Shown here: one piece after another, positions 20,853 to 29,953 of the stretch
How positions within the stretch are numbered: the first letter of the stretch is position 1
Layout of the letters: every line of letters starts with the position of its first letter
Source: Microbulbifer thermotolerans
Lineage (GTDB): Bacteria > Pseudomonadota > Gammaproteobacteria > Pseudomonadales > Cellvibrionaceae
Direction: 5' to 3'
Length of the DNA stretch: 64,000 nt
NCBI RefSeq assembly: GCF_900112305.1
Contig: NZ_FOKT01000006.1
Location: 62,001 to 126,000 of the forward strand
Translations under genes and position numbers: made by a program
Notes under the pieces: model-generated
The model's input: only the letters and a program-made list of their open reading frames with translations
Told to the model about the DNA's origin: nothing
Databases searched by the model: none

Positions 20853-21377
20853 ATGAGTAAACACTCTTCAAAACCTTGGTATCGTGAGTTTTGGGTGTGG
20901 CTTGTGCTTTCGCCACTGATTTTGACCGTGGTAGTCAGTTTCGTGATGGTCTCCATCGCTGTGCGTCACGCGGACGACACTGTCAGCGACACCTACTACA
21001 AAGACAGCCGCCTGTATCACTTCACCGCAGACCAGGACAAGCGGGCCAAGGCTTTGGGGCTCGCGGGTATGGTGCGCTTCGCGCGCGCGGACAACACCAT
21101 CACCCTCGAGCTGACAGGCGATCTGGACTACCCTCAGCGGTTGCTGCTGACACTCAGCCACCCGGTGGAGGCGGATCTGGACCGCCATATTCTGCTCGAA
21201 CAGTTGTCGGTGGGCCGTTATACCGGCTCAGTGACCGGCGAGCTCAAGCACCGTTGGTACTTGCGTTTGATGCCTGAACTGAACCCGCAGGAGCACCAGA
21301 AAGCCGAGTGGCGTCTCAAGGGCGAGATCAACTTTGACCTGGGCGACTCCGCGCCGCTGAATCCCGCTATTCAATGA
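20853..21377 (+). CDS. ccoH: cbb3 oxidase assembly protein CcoH (FixH)
   Basis: A 174-residue protein with one N-terminal membrane helix (FWVWLVLSPLILTVVVSFVMV) and a periplasmic domain, as in the FixH family that assists CcoI-dependent oxidase assembly. The DTVSDTYYKDSRLYH segment after the helix is typical. The ATG at 20853 is preferred to a TTG four codons upstream. The stop overlaps the ccoI start (ATGA). Confidence 0.9.
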   Translation: MSKHSSKPWYREFWVWLVLSPLILTVVVSFVMVSIAVRHADDTVSDTYYKDSRLYHFTADQDKRAKALGLAGMVRFARADNTITLELTGDLDYPQRLLLTLSHPVEADLDRHILLEQLSVGRYTGSVTGELKHRWYLRLMPELNPQEHQKAEWRLKGEINFDLGDSAPLNPAIQ

Positions 21378-23848
21378 GTTCCACTGCCTGCTATCACTGC
21401 GGCCTACCAGTGCCCGCCGGCAGCAACTTTTCTGTGCGCATCGGCGGGGTAGAGCGTCCTATGTGCTGCCCTGGTTGCGAGGCGGTGGCCGGTGCCATCG
21501 TCGCCGGCGGTCTCGACAACTTTTACCGCTACCGGGACAGCCGAAACGAACGCCCGGAGGAGGTGCCGCCCGAGGATCGCTGGGCCGCTTACGACCTGGC
21601 GGAGGTACAGCGCCAGTATGTGCGCCCCTTCGGTGATGACGATCGCCAACTCGCCAGTCTGCTGATCGGCGGTATCAGTTGTGCCGCCTGTGTTTGGCTG
21701 ATCGAGAAACATCTGGGCCAGCTCGAAGGGGTGGACAAGGTGTCGGTCAACGCCAATACCCAGCGCGCGCAGGTATGCTTTGATCCATCCGCAATACGAC
21801 CCAGTCAGCTCTTCGCCGAACTGGCCCGCATCGGTTACCGGCCGGCACCGGCCACTTCGGCAAACAGCGAAGACCTGATCCAGCGCGAACAGCGAGCGGC
21901 TTTGCGCCGCCTGGGTGTTGCCGGACTGGGCACCATGCAGGTGATGATGTTTGCCGTAGCACTTTATTTCGGTGCCAGCAGCGGCATAGAGACCGAGCTG
22001 CAAAGCTACCTGCGCTGGGTGTCCCTGCTGGTGGCCACGCCGGTGGTGTTTTTCGCCGCGAGACCCTTCTTCTCCGCCGCCTGGCGCAGTTTGCGCGGGC
22101 GCAGCCTCAGTATGGACGTGCCGGTCTCACTAGCTATAGGCCTCGCTTATGTGGCCAGTTTTTATGCCACTGTTTTTGAAACCGGCGAAGTCTATTTCGA
22201 ATCCATCTCCATGTTCACCTTTTTTCTATTGCTTGGCCGCACTGTGGAGATGCGCGCACGCCACCGCGCCGGTCTCGCCAGTGGCGGCCTGGCGCAGCTG
22301 TTGCCACTGACAGCGACAAAAGTTGAAAAGGGTGAAGAGAACAGTGTCCCGGTGGCGGCATTGGCCGCCGGCGACACCATACTGTTGCGCCCTGGCGACA
22401 CCATTCCCGCCGATGGCGAGGTCATCGAGGGTGAGAGCGGCGTGGATGAGTCCCTTCTCAGCGGCGAGTCCGCTCCGCGTCAAAAGTCCCCAGGGAGTAC
22501 GGTTTATGCTGGCAGCGTCAACAGTGATTCCTCACTTCTTGTGCGTGTGACGGCTGCCGGCCAGGCCACGCGCCTGTCCGCGATAGAGCGTCTGGTGGAG
22601 CGGGCTCAGTTGGAAAAGCCACGCCAGGTGGCTCTGGCGGATCGCGTTGCCGGCTGGTTCGTCGGCCTGGTTCTTGTCGCGGCGCTGACGGCGTTCGCCT
22701 TTTGGTGGCACCTGGACGCGGAGCGGGCCTTCTGGGTGGCCTTGTCGGTGTTGGTTGTCACTTGTCCATGCGCCCTGTCACTGGCCACTCCGGCGGCGGT
22801 CGCGGCGGCGACCTTGCGCCTGCAACAGATAGGTCTGCTGGTGGCCGCGGGCAATCTGTTGGAAACCCTTCCGCGTATTACCCGTGTCGTGTTCGATAAA
22901 ACGGGCACCCTGACCCGCGGCGAACCTCACATAACGCAGATTGAACTTTTGCGCGACGGCTGGACAGAACAGCGGGTCAAGGACTGCGCTGCGGCGCTGG
23001 AATCCCACAGTAACCACCCGCTCGCTCGCGCCTTTCGGGCCTGGCGCGGCAATCTCGGCGCAAGCGAGCTCAGACTGCATACCGGGCAGGGTGTTGAGGG
23101 TGTTGTCGATGGCGAGCGGCTGCGCCTGGGGCGGGCGGACTTCGCTGTGCAGCCGACCGGCGCGGCGGCACCGGAAATTCCGGCGGCGGAAGGGCAGTGG
23201 CTCTTGCTCGCCGATACCGAGGGCCCTGTCGCCTGGATTGCGCTGGGCGACAGTCTGCGCCCCTCTGCGAGAGGGGCAGTGGCTCGGCTGCAAGCGGAAG
23301 GCCTGCACACGGAACTGTTGAGTGGTGATCAATCGGCGGAGGTGGCGCGCCTTGCCGCTGCCGCTGGAATCCGCGATTTCCGCGCGGGGGCTTCACCGGA
23401 AGACAAGTTGGCACATCTACAACAGTTGCAACGGCGTGGCGACAAAGTGCTCATGGTGGGGGACGGTCTCAACGACGTGCCGGTGTTGTCCGGTGCGGAC
23501 GCCTCGGTGGCGATGCTGTCTGCTGCAGATCTCGCCCAGTCGCGGGCGGACGCCATCCTTTTGAACGGCGATTTGATGGTGCTGCCGGACGCCATTGCCC
23601 TGGCGCGCAAATGCCGGCGCATTGTGCGTCAGAACCTGACATGGGCCCTGGGATACAATGCTCTGGCTCTGCCTTTGGCGGTGTGCGGTCTGGTACCGCC
23701 TTGGGCGGCGGCTATCGGCATGTCGGCCAGCTCACTGATCGTGGTATTGAACGCATTGCGGCTTTCGCGCAGTCGTGTGGGCAAGCGCCCTGTTGGCAAC
23801 TTGCTGCCAACGGGGCAGGTTTCCTCGGGATTAATCAGTCGGGGGTAG
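21374..23848 (+). CDS. ccoI: Copper-transporting P-type ATPase CcoI (FixI)
   Basis: 824 residues; supplies copper for the CcoN CuB site. The N-terminus has CYHCGLPV and CCPGCEAVAG metal-binding motifs and an HMA domain with GISCAACVW. The P-type ATPase core shows DESLLSGES (actuator), the intramembrane TCPCALSLATP, the phosphorylation site DKTGTLT, and VGDGLNDVPVL. Eight membrane helices are predicted. It overlaps ccoH by four bases. Confidence 0.96.
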   Translation: MSSTACYHCGLPVPAGSNFSVRIGGVERPMCCPGCEAVAGAIVAGGLDNFYRYRDSRNERPEEVPPEDRWAAYDLAEVQRQYVRPFGDDDRQLASLLIGGISCAACVWLIEKHLGQLEGVDKVSVNANTQRAQVCFDPSAIRPSQLFAELARIGYRPAPATSANSEDLIQREQRAALRRLGVAGLGTMQVMMFAVALYFGASSGIETELQSYLRWVSLLVATPVVFFAARPFFSAAWRSLRGRSLSMDVPVSLAIGLAYVASFYATVFETGEVYFESISMFTFFLLLGRTVEMRARHRAGLASGGLAQLLPLTATKVEKGEENSVPVAALAAGDTILLRPGDTIPADGEVIEGESGVDESLLSGESAPRQKSPGSTVYAGSVNSDSSLLVRVTAAGQATRLSAIERLVERAQLEKPRQVALADRVAGWFVGLVLVAALTAFAFWWHLDAERAFWVALSVLVVTCPCALSLATPAAVAAATLRLQQIGLLVAAGNLLETLPRITRVVFDKTGTLTRGEPHITQIELLRDGWTEQRVKDCAAALESHSNHPLARAFRAWRGNLGASELRLHTGQGVEGVVDGERLRLGRADFAVQPTGAAAPEIPAAEGQWLLLADTEGPVAWIALGDSLRPSARGAVARLQAEGLHTELLSGDQSAEVARLAAAAGIRDFRAGASPEDKLAHLQQLQRRGDKVLMVGDGLNDVPVLSGADASVAMLSAADLAQSRADAILLNGDLMVLPDAIALARKCRRIVRQNLTWALGYNALALPLAVCGLVPPWAAAIGMSASSLIVVLNALRLSRSRVGKRPVGNLLPTGQVSSGLISRG

Positions 23849-23850
23849 TT

Positions 23851-24033
23851 TTGGACAGTCTCTATTTTTTGATTCCCATCGCCATTCTTTTTATTGGCCT
23901 GGCAGTAAAGCTCTTTTTCTGGGCGGTGAACAGCGGCCAGTACGACGACTTGGAAACCGAAGGAAGACGTATCCTTTTCGATGACGACGAGTCCGGCGTC
24001 GATGTACCAGAGCAAGATGAGCGGGATGACTAA
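23851..24033 (+). CDS. ccoS: cbb3 oxidase maturation protein CcoS
   Basis: A 60-residue protein with one membrane helix, FLIPIAILFIGLAVKLFFWAV, then NSGQYDDLETEGRRIL. This matches CcoS, needed for cofactor insertion into cbb3 oxidase. The TTG start lies two bases after the ccoI stop with a GGGGG purine run upstream; the frame open before it is a shadow of ccoI. The acidic tail is usual. Confidence 0.88.
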   Translation: MDSLYFLIPIAILFIGLAVKLFFWAVNSGQYDDLETEGRRILFDDDESGVDVPEQDERDD

Positions 24034-24767
24034 TGGGAGACTGGGGATTTTTGGCTGCTGCGCTGGCCGTCGGATTTTTTGGCAGTAGTCACTGCATTGG
24101 CATGTGCGGCGGTGTGGCCTCCGCTCTGGGGATGGCGGTGCCGGGACGGCAGACTGCCTGGACGCCGTTGATCTGTTATTCCGCAGGGCGTCTCAGCAGC
24201 TACGCATTCATGGGGGCTCTGGCGGGGGCACTGGGGGCGGCGGCACTGCCGACACTGACGCCACTGCGCCTGCTCGCGGGGCTGATGCTGATCGCTATGG
24301 CGCTCTATATCGCGGGGATCTGGCGCGGCCTTGTCTGGCTGGAAAAAGGGGGGGCGCATCTCTGGCGTTACCTGCGCCCGCTGTCGGAAAAACTGCTGCC
24401 AGTGAAGTCCGCTCCCCAGGCACTGGCCCTGGGGGCGCTGTGGGGCTGGTTGCCCTGCGGTTTGGTCTACAGTGCGCTCACCTTCGCTCTGGCTCAGGGC
24501 AGCGCATTGCGCGCGGCGCTGGCAATGCTGGCGTTTGGCCTCGGCACTGTGCCCGCAATGCTCGCCACCGGCGCCGCCGCGGCGCAGGTGCGCAGTTTTA
24601 TGCAGAAACCGGCGGTGCGGCTGCTGTTTGCCGGCGCGATATTGCTGTTCGGTGGCTGGACCCTCTGGGGGGCGTTGGGGCACGGCGGCCACGCCGGTCA
24701 TGACCACACGCCGGCGGTGGAAAGCATGGATCACCAACACCAAGAACACCAACATCACCACCATTAA
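24033..24767 (+). CDS. Sulfite exporter TauE/SafE-type (cytochrome biogenesis) membrane protein with His-rich tail
   Basis: A 244-residue protein with six or so membrane helices, starting in FFGSSHCIGMCGGVASALG, the signature of the TauE/SafE-like (DsbD/UreH-type) family that commonly follows ccoS. It contains WLPCGLVYSAL. The C-terminus is strongly histidine-rich (GHGGHAGHDH and QHQEHQHHHH), suggesting Cu, Ni or Zn binding. Its start overlaps the ccoS stop by one base (TAATG). A role in copper supply to the oxidase is inferred from context. The usual hemN and fnr genes do not follow. Confidence 0.82.
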   Translation: MGDWGFLAAALAVGFFGSSHCIGMCGGVASALGMAVPGRQTAWTPLICYSAGRLSSYAFMGALAGALGAAALPTLTPLRLLAGLMLIAMALYIAGIWRGLVWLEKGGAHLWRYLRPLSEKLLPVKSAPQALALGALWGWLPCGLVYSALTFALAQGSALRAALAMLAFGLGTVPAMLATGAAAAQVRSFMQKPAVRLLFAGAILLFGGWTLWGALGHGGHAGHDHTPAVESMDHQHQEHQHHHH

Positions 24768-24781
24768 CAGCAGACTTTTTT

Positions 24782-24797
24782 AGCAAAACGTTTTGCT
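24782..24797. promoter_or_regulatory. Perfect 16-bp palindrome, LacI-family operator-like
   Basis: AGCAAAACGTTTTGCT is a perfect palindrome with a central CG, as in LacI/PurR-family operators. It lies after the TauE/SafE gene and about 370 bp before the chitinase gene. Confidence 0.4.
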
Positions 24798-24866
24798 CTG
24801 ACTGTGTCTCACTTCTTAGGTTGACGCGATTTTTTTCGCCGTTATGTGACCATCTGCACTTATTCG

Positions 24867-24958
24867 TAATCGCTGTCTGGTGCGAAAAAATAATCAGCGT
24901 TATCTTCTCTCGCGCACAGATGACAGCGTTATCATTTTTATTTTTGACAGCGCTGTCT
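24867..24958 (+). promoter_or_regulatory. NagR-like operator cluster with -35 element upstream of chitinase gene
   Basis: Three related sites are seen: a half-site CGCTGTCT (24871-24878), TGACAGCGTTATCA (24921-24934), and TGACAGCGCTGTCT (24945-24958) with its perfect 12-bp core GACAGCGCTGTC. From memory they resemble the LacI-family NagR motif of N-acetylglucosamine regulons. The last overlaps a perfect TTGACA (24944-24949), so a bound repressor would block a promoter there. No good -10 was found. Confidence 0.5.
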
Positions 24959-25169
24959 GTGCGTCGGTAAACGGTGCTCAGCAGTCCCCACCGGCGAAAC
25001 AGGGCGTTGAAGTGCTCGGATGCCAAAGGCGCATATTTGCATCAGTGTGGCTCGCTGGAGTGGTGGGGATGTGCAGCGGGATTGGTGTGCGCTGTTGCAT
25101 CTTGTGGGGTATCTGCGCGGGCTTTCGCCGTTGGCTTATCGAACTCACTTTAAAAATACGGTGACATGC

Positions 25170-26885
25170 ATGAAAACAATGACGTCTTTACGGTTGGGGG
25201 CCCTGGCGCTACTCGGCCTGATTACGGGACAGGCGTACAGCTACGATTGCGGAGGCGTACCTGTCTACGTGGACGGTTCCCCCTACAGCACGAACGATAT
25301 TGTGCAGAATTACGACGTGGCCTATCGCTGTAAGGTAGGGGGCTGGTGTAGCCAGGGCGGCCCCTACGAGCCGGGTGGTAGCGCCGGATGGGCCTGGCCC
25401 GAGGCCTGGGAAGACATTGGGGCCTGTGACGGCGGTAGTGGTTCCTCTTCCGGTGGCACCTCTTCCGGCAGTTCTTCGTCGGGAAGTTCTTCCGGTTCCG
25501 GAGGCCCGGTTGACACTGGCAGCTGTGTCAGTCTGCCGCTGTGGTCTGCGACCGAGGTTTACGTTGGCGGAGACCGGGTCCAGTACCAGGGCAAGGAATA
25601 TGAGGCCAAGTGGTGGACCCAGGGGGAAGACCCGGCCCAGTCTGGTGCGGAGGGTGTATGGCGGCTGATTGGGCAATGTGCCAGCGACTCCGGCAGCTCG
25701 TCTTCGTCCAGCAGTTCCGGCAGCAGCTCCGGCTCTGGTAGCGGTTCCGGCTCCGGCAGTGGTTCCAGCAGTGGCGGCGAGCGCCTGGGCGGCTACTTCG
25801 TGAACTGGGGCGTCTATGGCCGCAATTATCACGTGAAAAACATTGTCACCAGTGGATCTGCCGAGAAATTGACGCATATCTACTACGCCTTCGGCAATGT
25901 GCAGAATGGCAAGTGCACTATCGGTGATTCCTACGCAGACTATGACCGCTTCTACGATGCTTCCGAAAGTGTCGACGGCGTGGCCGATACTTGGGATACG
26001 GGCGCACTGCGGGGGTCTTTCAACCAGCTGCGCAAGCTGAAGCAGATGTACCCCCATATCAAGGTACTCTGGTCGTTTGGCGGCTGGACCTGGTCCGGTG
26101 GTTTCCCCCAGGCAGTGCAGAATCCTCAGGCCTTCGCCGATTCCTGTTACAACCTGGTTTTCGATCCGCGTTGGGCCGATGTATTTGACGGAATCGATCT
26201 GGACTGGGAATACCCCAATTCTTGTGGTCTGACCTGCGATAGCAGTGGTTTCTCCGCTTTTACCGAGATGATGGCAGCCATGCGCGCCCGTTTTGGTAAC
26301 AAGCTGGTCACTGCGGCGATCACCGCGGACGGCAACACAGGGGGTAAGATCGATCAGGCGGACTACGCCGGTGCGGCGCAATATGTCGATTTCTACAACG
26401 TCATGAGCTATGACTTCTTTGGTGCTTTTGACGCCGATGGTCCCACTGCGCCGCATTCCGCATTGTATGACTACCCGGGTATCCCGACTCCCGGTTTCTA
26501 CGCCGATAAAGCGATTCAGGCACTAAAAAGCAAAGGTGTTCCGGCACAAAAACTCAGCCTCGGTATCGGTTTTTACGGCCGCGGCTGGACCGGCGTCACC
26601 CAGTCGGCTCCTGGCGGCTCTGCTACTGGTGCGGCTCCGGGTACCTACGAGGCTGGTATTGAGGACTACAAGGTGCTTAAGAACACCTGCCCGGCTACTG
26701 GCACCGTTGCTGGCACGGCTTACGCGCACTGTGGCAACAATTGGTGGAGCTACGATACACCCTCTACCATTGCCGGAAAAATGCAGTATATCGCCGACCA
26801 AAATCTGGGAGGCTCCTTCTTCTGGGAACTTTCCGGCGATACGGCAGATGGCGAGTTGATTGAAGCCATGCACAGTAATCAGTAG
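25170..26885 (+). CDS. Secreted multidomain GH18 chitinase (CBM73-like, CBM5/12, GH18)
   Basis: A 571-residue endo-acting family 18 chitinase. Domain order: signal peptide (about 1-24); a cysteine-containing chitin-binding module resembling CBM73 (YDCGGVPVYVDG to DIGAC); a Ser/Gly linker; CBM5/12 (PLWSATEVYVGGDRV with AKWWTQGEDP); a long Ser/Gly linker; and a GH18 barrel from GGYFVNWGVYGR. The catalytic DxxDxDxE is FDGIDLDWEYP. YNVMSYDFFGAFD and a late GSFFWELSGD also fit. The ATG at 25170 starts a clean signal peptide; upstream in-frame sequence is non-coding and contains operator-like sites. Confidence 0.93.
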   Translation: MKTMTSLRLGALALLGLITGQAYSYDCGGVPVYVDGSPYSTNDIVQNYDVAYRCKVGGWCSQGGPYEPGGSAGWAWPEAWEDIGACDGGSGSSSGGTSSGSSSSGSSSGSGGPVDTGSCVSLPLWSATEVYVGGDRVQYQGKEYEAKWWTQGEDPAQSGAEGVWRLIGQCASDSGSSSSSSSSGSSSGSGSGSGSGSGSSSGGERLGGYFVNWGVYGRNYHVKNIVTSGSAEKLTHIYYAFGNVQNGKCTIGDSYADYDRFYDASESVDGVADTWDTGALRGSFNQLRKLKQMYPHIKVLWSFGGWTWSGGFPQAVQNPQAFADSCYNLVFDPRWADVFDGIDLDWEYPNSCGLTCDSSGFSAFTEMMAAMRARFGNKLVTAAITADGNTGGKIDQADYAGAAQYVDFYNVMSYDFFGAFDADGPTAPHSALYDYPGIPTPGFYADKAIQALKSKGVPAQKLSLGIGFYGRGWTGVTQSAPGGSATGAAPGTYEAGIEDYKVLKNTCPATGTVAGTAYAHCGNNWWSYDTPSTIAGKMQYIADQNLGGSFFWELSGDTADGELIEAMHSNQ

Positions 26886-26921
26886 ATTGGTTTGGTTTCC
26901 GGAAAATATACTCGGAACCAA

Positions 26922-26953
26922 AGGGCCCCGATGGCAGGATGGCCGCGGGGCCC
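26922..26953 (+). terminator. Hairpin after the first chitinase gene
   Basis: GGGCCCCG and CGGGGCCC form a GC-rich stem with a 15-nt loop, 37 bp past the stop. No T-tract is present. Confidence 0.45.
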
Positions 26954-26993
26954 GGCAAAACAAAATTTATTTGACTGATTACCTGGCCGCGAT

Positions 26994-28361
26994 ATGAAAA
27001 AAAATAAAAAGCCCGCGGCGGCGGAAGCCGTCGAATGTCCCAAGTCACCCACCAGTGTTGTTATCAATCTGATCGCCCTTGGCATTTCTCTGCTGGCGGT
27101 GGTCTGGCTGCGCGAATACGGACAACAATTGCCCTCGCGCACAGCTGGTTTGATAGTGGTCTGCACAGCCCTGGCGGTGCCGATTATTCTGCTGGAGTGG
27201 TTGTTTCTGAAGCCTTACCGCAATGCGTCCGCAGGGTTGGATTTTTCCCGGCGCAAGCAGGGCAGCGCGCGGCGCGCGGCGGTGAAGCTGTTGGGCTTTT
27301 ACGCCAGTGTGGGCCTGGTGGCCTTTGTTTACTGGCTGTTTCCCGAATATCACGGCTCTTTTTACGACAATTATTTTGCGGTGGTGAAAACGGTTCTGCC
27401 CTGGTGGCTGTTGCTGGCGGTACCTTATTTTTACTGGCTGGACGGGCACATGCTGAAACCCAGGGACGGCTATTGGCACTTGGGTAGCTGGCTGCTCGGC
27501 CGGCGCGATGATGTCGATGGCCGCGCCATTGGCCAATTGTTGCTGGGTTGGTTGGTGAAACTGTTTTTCCTTCCGCTGATGTTTGTCTATCTCGGCAATA
27601 ACCTGACAACACTGCTCAATTTTGACTTTTCGCAGCTCGTGGGAAGTTTTCGCGCAGTGTTCGATTTCACCTTCAACTTTCTCTACTACATCGATTTGTT
27701 GTTCGTGACCGTGGGCTACGTGTGCACGCTGCGCCTGTTTGACTCCCATATCCGCACTGCAGAGCCGAGTTTTCTCGGCTGGGGGGTGGCGCTAATAGGC
27801 TATCAGCCATTCTGGGGCTCTTTTTCTGGTCTCTATCTCAAATACGATGAAGGGCCGGCCTGGGGTTATTGGTTCTGGAATACACCCTGGGCCTACAGCC
27901 TGTGGGGCAGCGCGATTCTTCTGCTGATTGCCATTTATGTGTGGGCGAGTGTGCCGTTCGGTATCCGCTTTTCCAATTTGACCCACCGCGGCATTCTCAC
28001 CAACGGCCCATATCGCTACACCAAGCACCCGGCTTATGTCAGTAAAAATCTGTCTTGGTGGATGATTTCCATGCCTTTTATGGTCAGCACCACCGCGGAT
28101 GAAGCACTGCGTCACTCGCTGCTGCTGTTGTTGGTGAATTTTATTTACTTCATGCGCGCCCGTACGGAAGAGCGGCATCTTTCTTGGGACCCGGACTATG
28201 TCGCCTATGCGCGCTATATCGAGCAGCGCGGATTGTTTGCCTTTGTCGGGCGCTGGTTCCCGCTGCTGCGATTCAAACCCGGGTGTTTGTTGAATGTTGG
28301 CGGCCAGCCCAGAGCCCAGGGGCAGGTGCACCCGGCGGCGCCGGAGCTGGCGACGAAATAA
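26994..28361 (+). CDS. Polytopic membrane protein with C-terminal isoprenylcysteine/phospholipid methyltransferase-like domain
   Basis: 455 residues with about nine hydrophobic helices. The last ~150 residues show the PEMT/ICMT-type pattern: GILTNGPYRYTKHPAYVSKNLSWW (SAM-binding GPYxxxxHPxY region) and a conserved Glu near EERHLSWDPDY. Such enzymes methylate membrane lipids or prenyl-cysteine-like groups. The N-terminal ~300 residues are not recognised. It lies between two chitinase genes, 11 bp before the second, so it may be co-transcribed with it. The ribosome-binding site is poor. The substrate is unknown. Confidence 0.65.
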   Translation: MKKNKKPAAAEAVECPKSPTSVVINLIALGISLLAVVWLREYGQQLPSRTAGLIVVCTALAVPIILLEWLFLKPYRNASAGLDFSRRKQGSARRAAVKLLGFYASVGLVAFVYWLFPEYHGSFYDNYFAVVKTVLPWWLLLAVPYFYWLDGHMLKPRDGYWHLGSWLLGRRDDVDGRAIGQLLLGWLVKLFFLPLMFVYLGNNLTTLLNFDFSQLVGSFRAVFDFTFNFLYYIDLLFVTVGYVCTLRLFDSHIRTAEPSFLGWGVALIGYQPFWGSFSGLYLKYDEGPAWGYWFWNTPWAYSLWGSAILLLIAIYVWASVPFGIRFSNLTHRGILTNGPYRYTKHPAYVSKNLSWWMISMPFMVSTTADEALRHSLLLLLVNFIYFMRARTEERHLSWDPDYVAYARYIEQRGLFAFVGRWFPLLRFKPGCLLNVGGQPRAQGQVHPAAPELATK

Positions 28362-28372
28362 GGACAAGGATT

Positions 28373-29902
28373 ATGAAAATGTTTTGGCTTGGCCTCACCG
28401 CTTTGGGGCTATGTGCGGCAAACGCCGCCGCGGTGGACTGCAGAAGTCTGCCCGACTGGGAGAACGCAGGCGTCTACGTGGGCGGAGATCAGGTTCGCCA
28501 CCTTAACAATGCCTATACCGCCAAATGGTGGACTCAGGCCGAGGATCCAGCGACCCATTCGGGGACCTGGGATGTCTGGCGCTACGACGGTGCCTGTGAT
28601 GGCGTTTCCTCCTCGTCGAGTTCATCTTCATCCAGTTCCTCAAGCAGCTCCTCCGGCAGCGGCTCGTCAAGCGGCTCTTCATCCAGTGGTGGCAGTTGCA
28701 GCTCACCGCAGTATGTCGATGGGGGGCGTTACAGCACTGGCGATTTGGTGCAAAACGTCGGATCGGAATTCCGCTGTGATGTGGGAGGCTGGTGCAGTCT
28801 GGGGGGAGCCTATGCGCCCGGTGTCGGCTGGGCTTGGGGGGAAGCCTGGACGCAGTTGGGGGACTGTGAGGGTAGCTCCAGCAGTTCTTCCAGCTCCTCT
28901 GGTAGCTCGGGCAGTTCTGGCAACCCCGGCAGTTCCGGCGGCAACAGTGGCTTGTTGCCGAAGCACGCGCTGGTGGGTTATTGGCACAACTTCAACAATG
29001 GCTCGGGCCTGTATCGCATCGCGGAAGTATCGGACGTATGGGATGTGATTGTCGTGGCTTTTGCGGACGATGCCGGCAACGGTAATGTCGCTTTCAATCT
29101 GGACGCGGGGCTGAACAAACAGCAATTTATTGATGATATTGCGGCCAAACGCGCCGCTGGCAAGATAGTGGTGCTGTCATTTGGTGGCCAGAACGGTACC
29201 GTGACGCTCAACAGTGCAGAGCATGTCACCAACTTCGTTAACAGCACCGCGGACATTTTGGATGAATACGGCTTCGATGGTATCGACATCGATCTCGAGT
29301 CAGGTGCCGGCGTTATGCATGGTGCGCCGGTGGTGCAGAATCTCGTCAGCGCGGTTAAACAGCTGAAAGCGCGCTACCCGAATATGTACTTGTCCATGGC
29401 GCCGGAACATCCTTATGTTCAGGGTGGCTATGTGGCCTACACGGGTATTTGGGGCGCATATCTGCCGATGATTGATCAGCTGCGCGACGAGTTGGATTTG
29501 TTGCATGTACAGCTGTACAACAACGGCGGCTTGTCCACCCCCTACCATTCCCAGGCCTATGCGGCGGGATCAGTGGATATGATGGTGGCTTCGGCGATGA
29601 TGCTGATTGAAGGTTTCCCGCTCGGTGGAGGCTCGGCGGGCTATTTCGACGGGCTTCGCCCGGACCAGGTGGCTTTGGGATTGCCGTCGGGGCCCAGCGC
29701 CGCCGGGAGCGGACAGGCTGCCACCGCAGATATCAACCGGGCACTGGACTGCCTTACCGCGCGGGTTAATTGCGGCAGCCTGACGCCGAGTCAGGCCTGG
29801 CCGGATTTCAACGGCGTGATGACCTGGTCGATTAACTGGGATATGCACGACGGTGGAATCTTTTCCGGGCCGGTCGGCAGCCATGTACACAATCTGCCCT
29901 AA
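28373..29902 (+). CDS. Secreted multidomain GH18 chitinase (CBM5/12, CBM73-like, GH18)
   Basis: A 509-residue chitinase. Order: signal peptide (about 1-20); CBM5/12 (LPDWENAGVYVGGDQV with AKWWTQAEDP); polyserine linker; CBM73-like module (CSSPQYVDGG to LGDCEG); second Ser/Gly linker; GH18 barrel starting ALVGYWHNFNNG. The catalytic motif is FDGIDIDLE, and the barrel is of the bacterial exo/ChiD-like type, different from the chitinase upstream. The two binding modules are in reverse order relative to that protein. ATG at 28373 has AAGGA ten bases upstream. Confidence 0.93.
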   Translation: MKMFWLGLTALGLCAANAAAVDCRSLPDWENAGVYVGGDQVRHLNNAYTAKWWTQAEDPATHSGTWDVWRYDGACDGVSSSSSSSSSSSSSSSSGSGSSSGSSSSGGSCSSPQYVDGGRYSTGDLVQNVGSEFRCDVGGWCSLGGAYAPGVGWAWGEAWTQLGDCEGSSSSSSSSSGSSGSSGNPGSSGGNSGLLPKHALVGYWHNFNNGSGLYRIAEVSDVWDVIVVAFADDAGNGNVAFNLDAGLNKQQFIDDIAAKRAAGKIVVLSFGGQNGTVTLNSAEHVTNFVNSTADILDEYGFDGIDIDLESGAGVMHGAPVVQNLVSAVKQLKARYPNMYLSMAPEHPYVQGGYVAYTGIWGAYLPMIDQLRDELDLLHVQLYNNGGLSTPYHSQAYAAGSVDMMVASAMMLIEGFPLGGGSAGYFDGLRPDQVALGLPSGPSAAGSGQAATADINRALDCLTARVNCGSLTPSQAWPDFNGVMTWSINWDMHDGGIFSGPVGSHVHNLP

Positions 29903-29914
29903 GCGGAAGTAAGA

Positions 29915-29943
29915 GAAAAAACGGGGCCGCGAGGCCCCGTTCT
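29915..29943 (-). terminator. Bidirectional terminator, strong on the minus strand
   Basis: ACGGGGCC-GCGA-GGCCCCGT hairpin (29921-29940) between convergent genes. Read on the minus strand it is followed by TTTTTT. Confidence 0.8.
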
Positions 29944-29953
29944 CAATTGCCGG

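Noticed and set aside
24768-25169. hemN or fnr gene expected after the cco cluster
   Set aside because: The interval contains only regulatory-looking sequence and no such frame.
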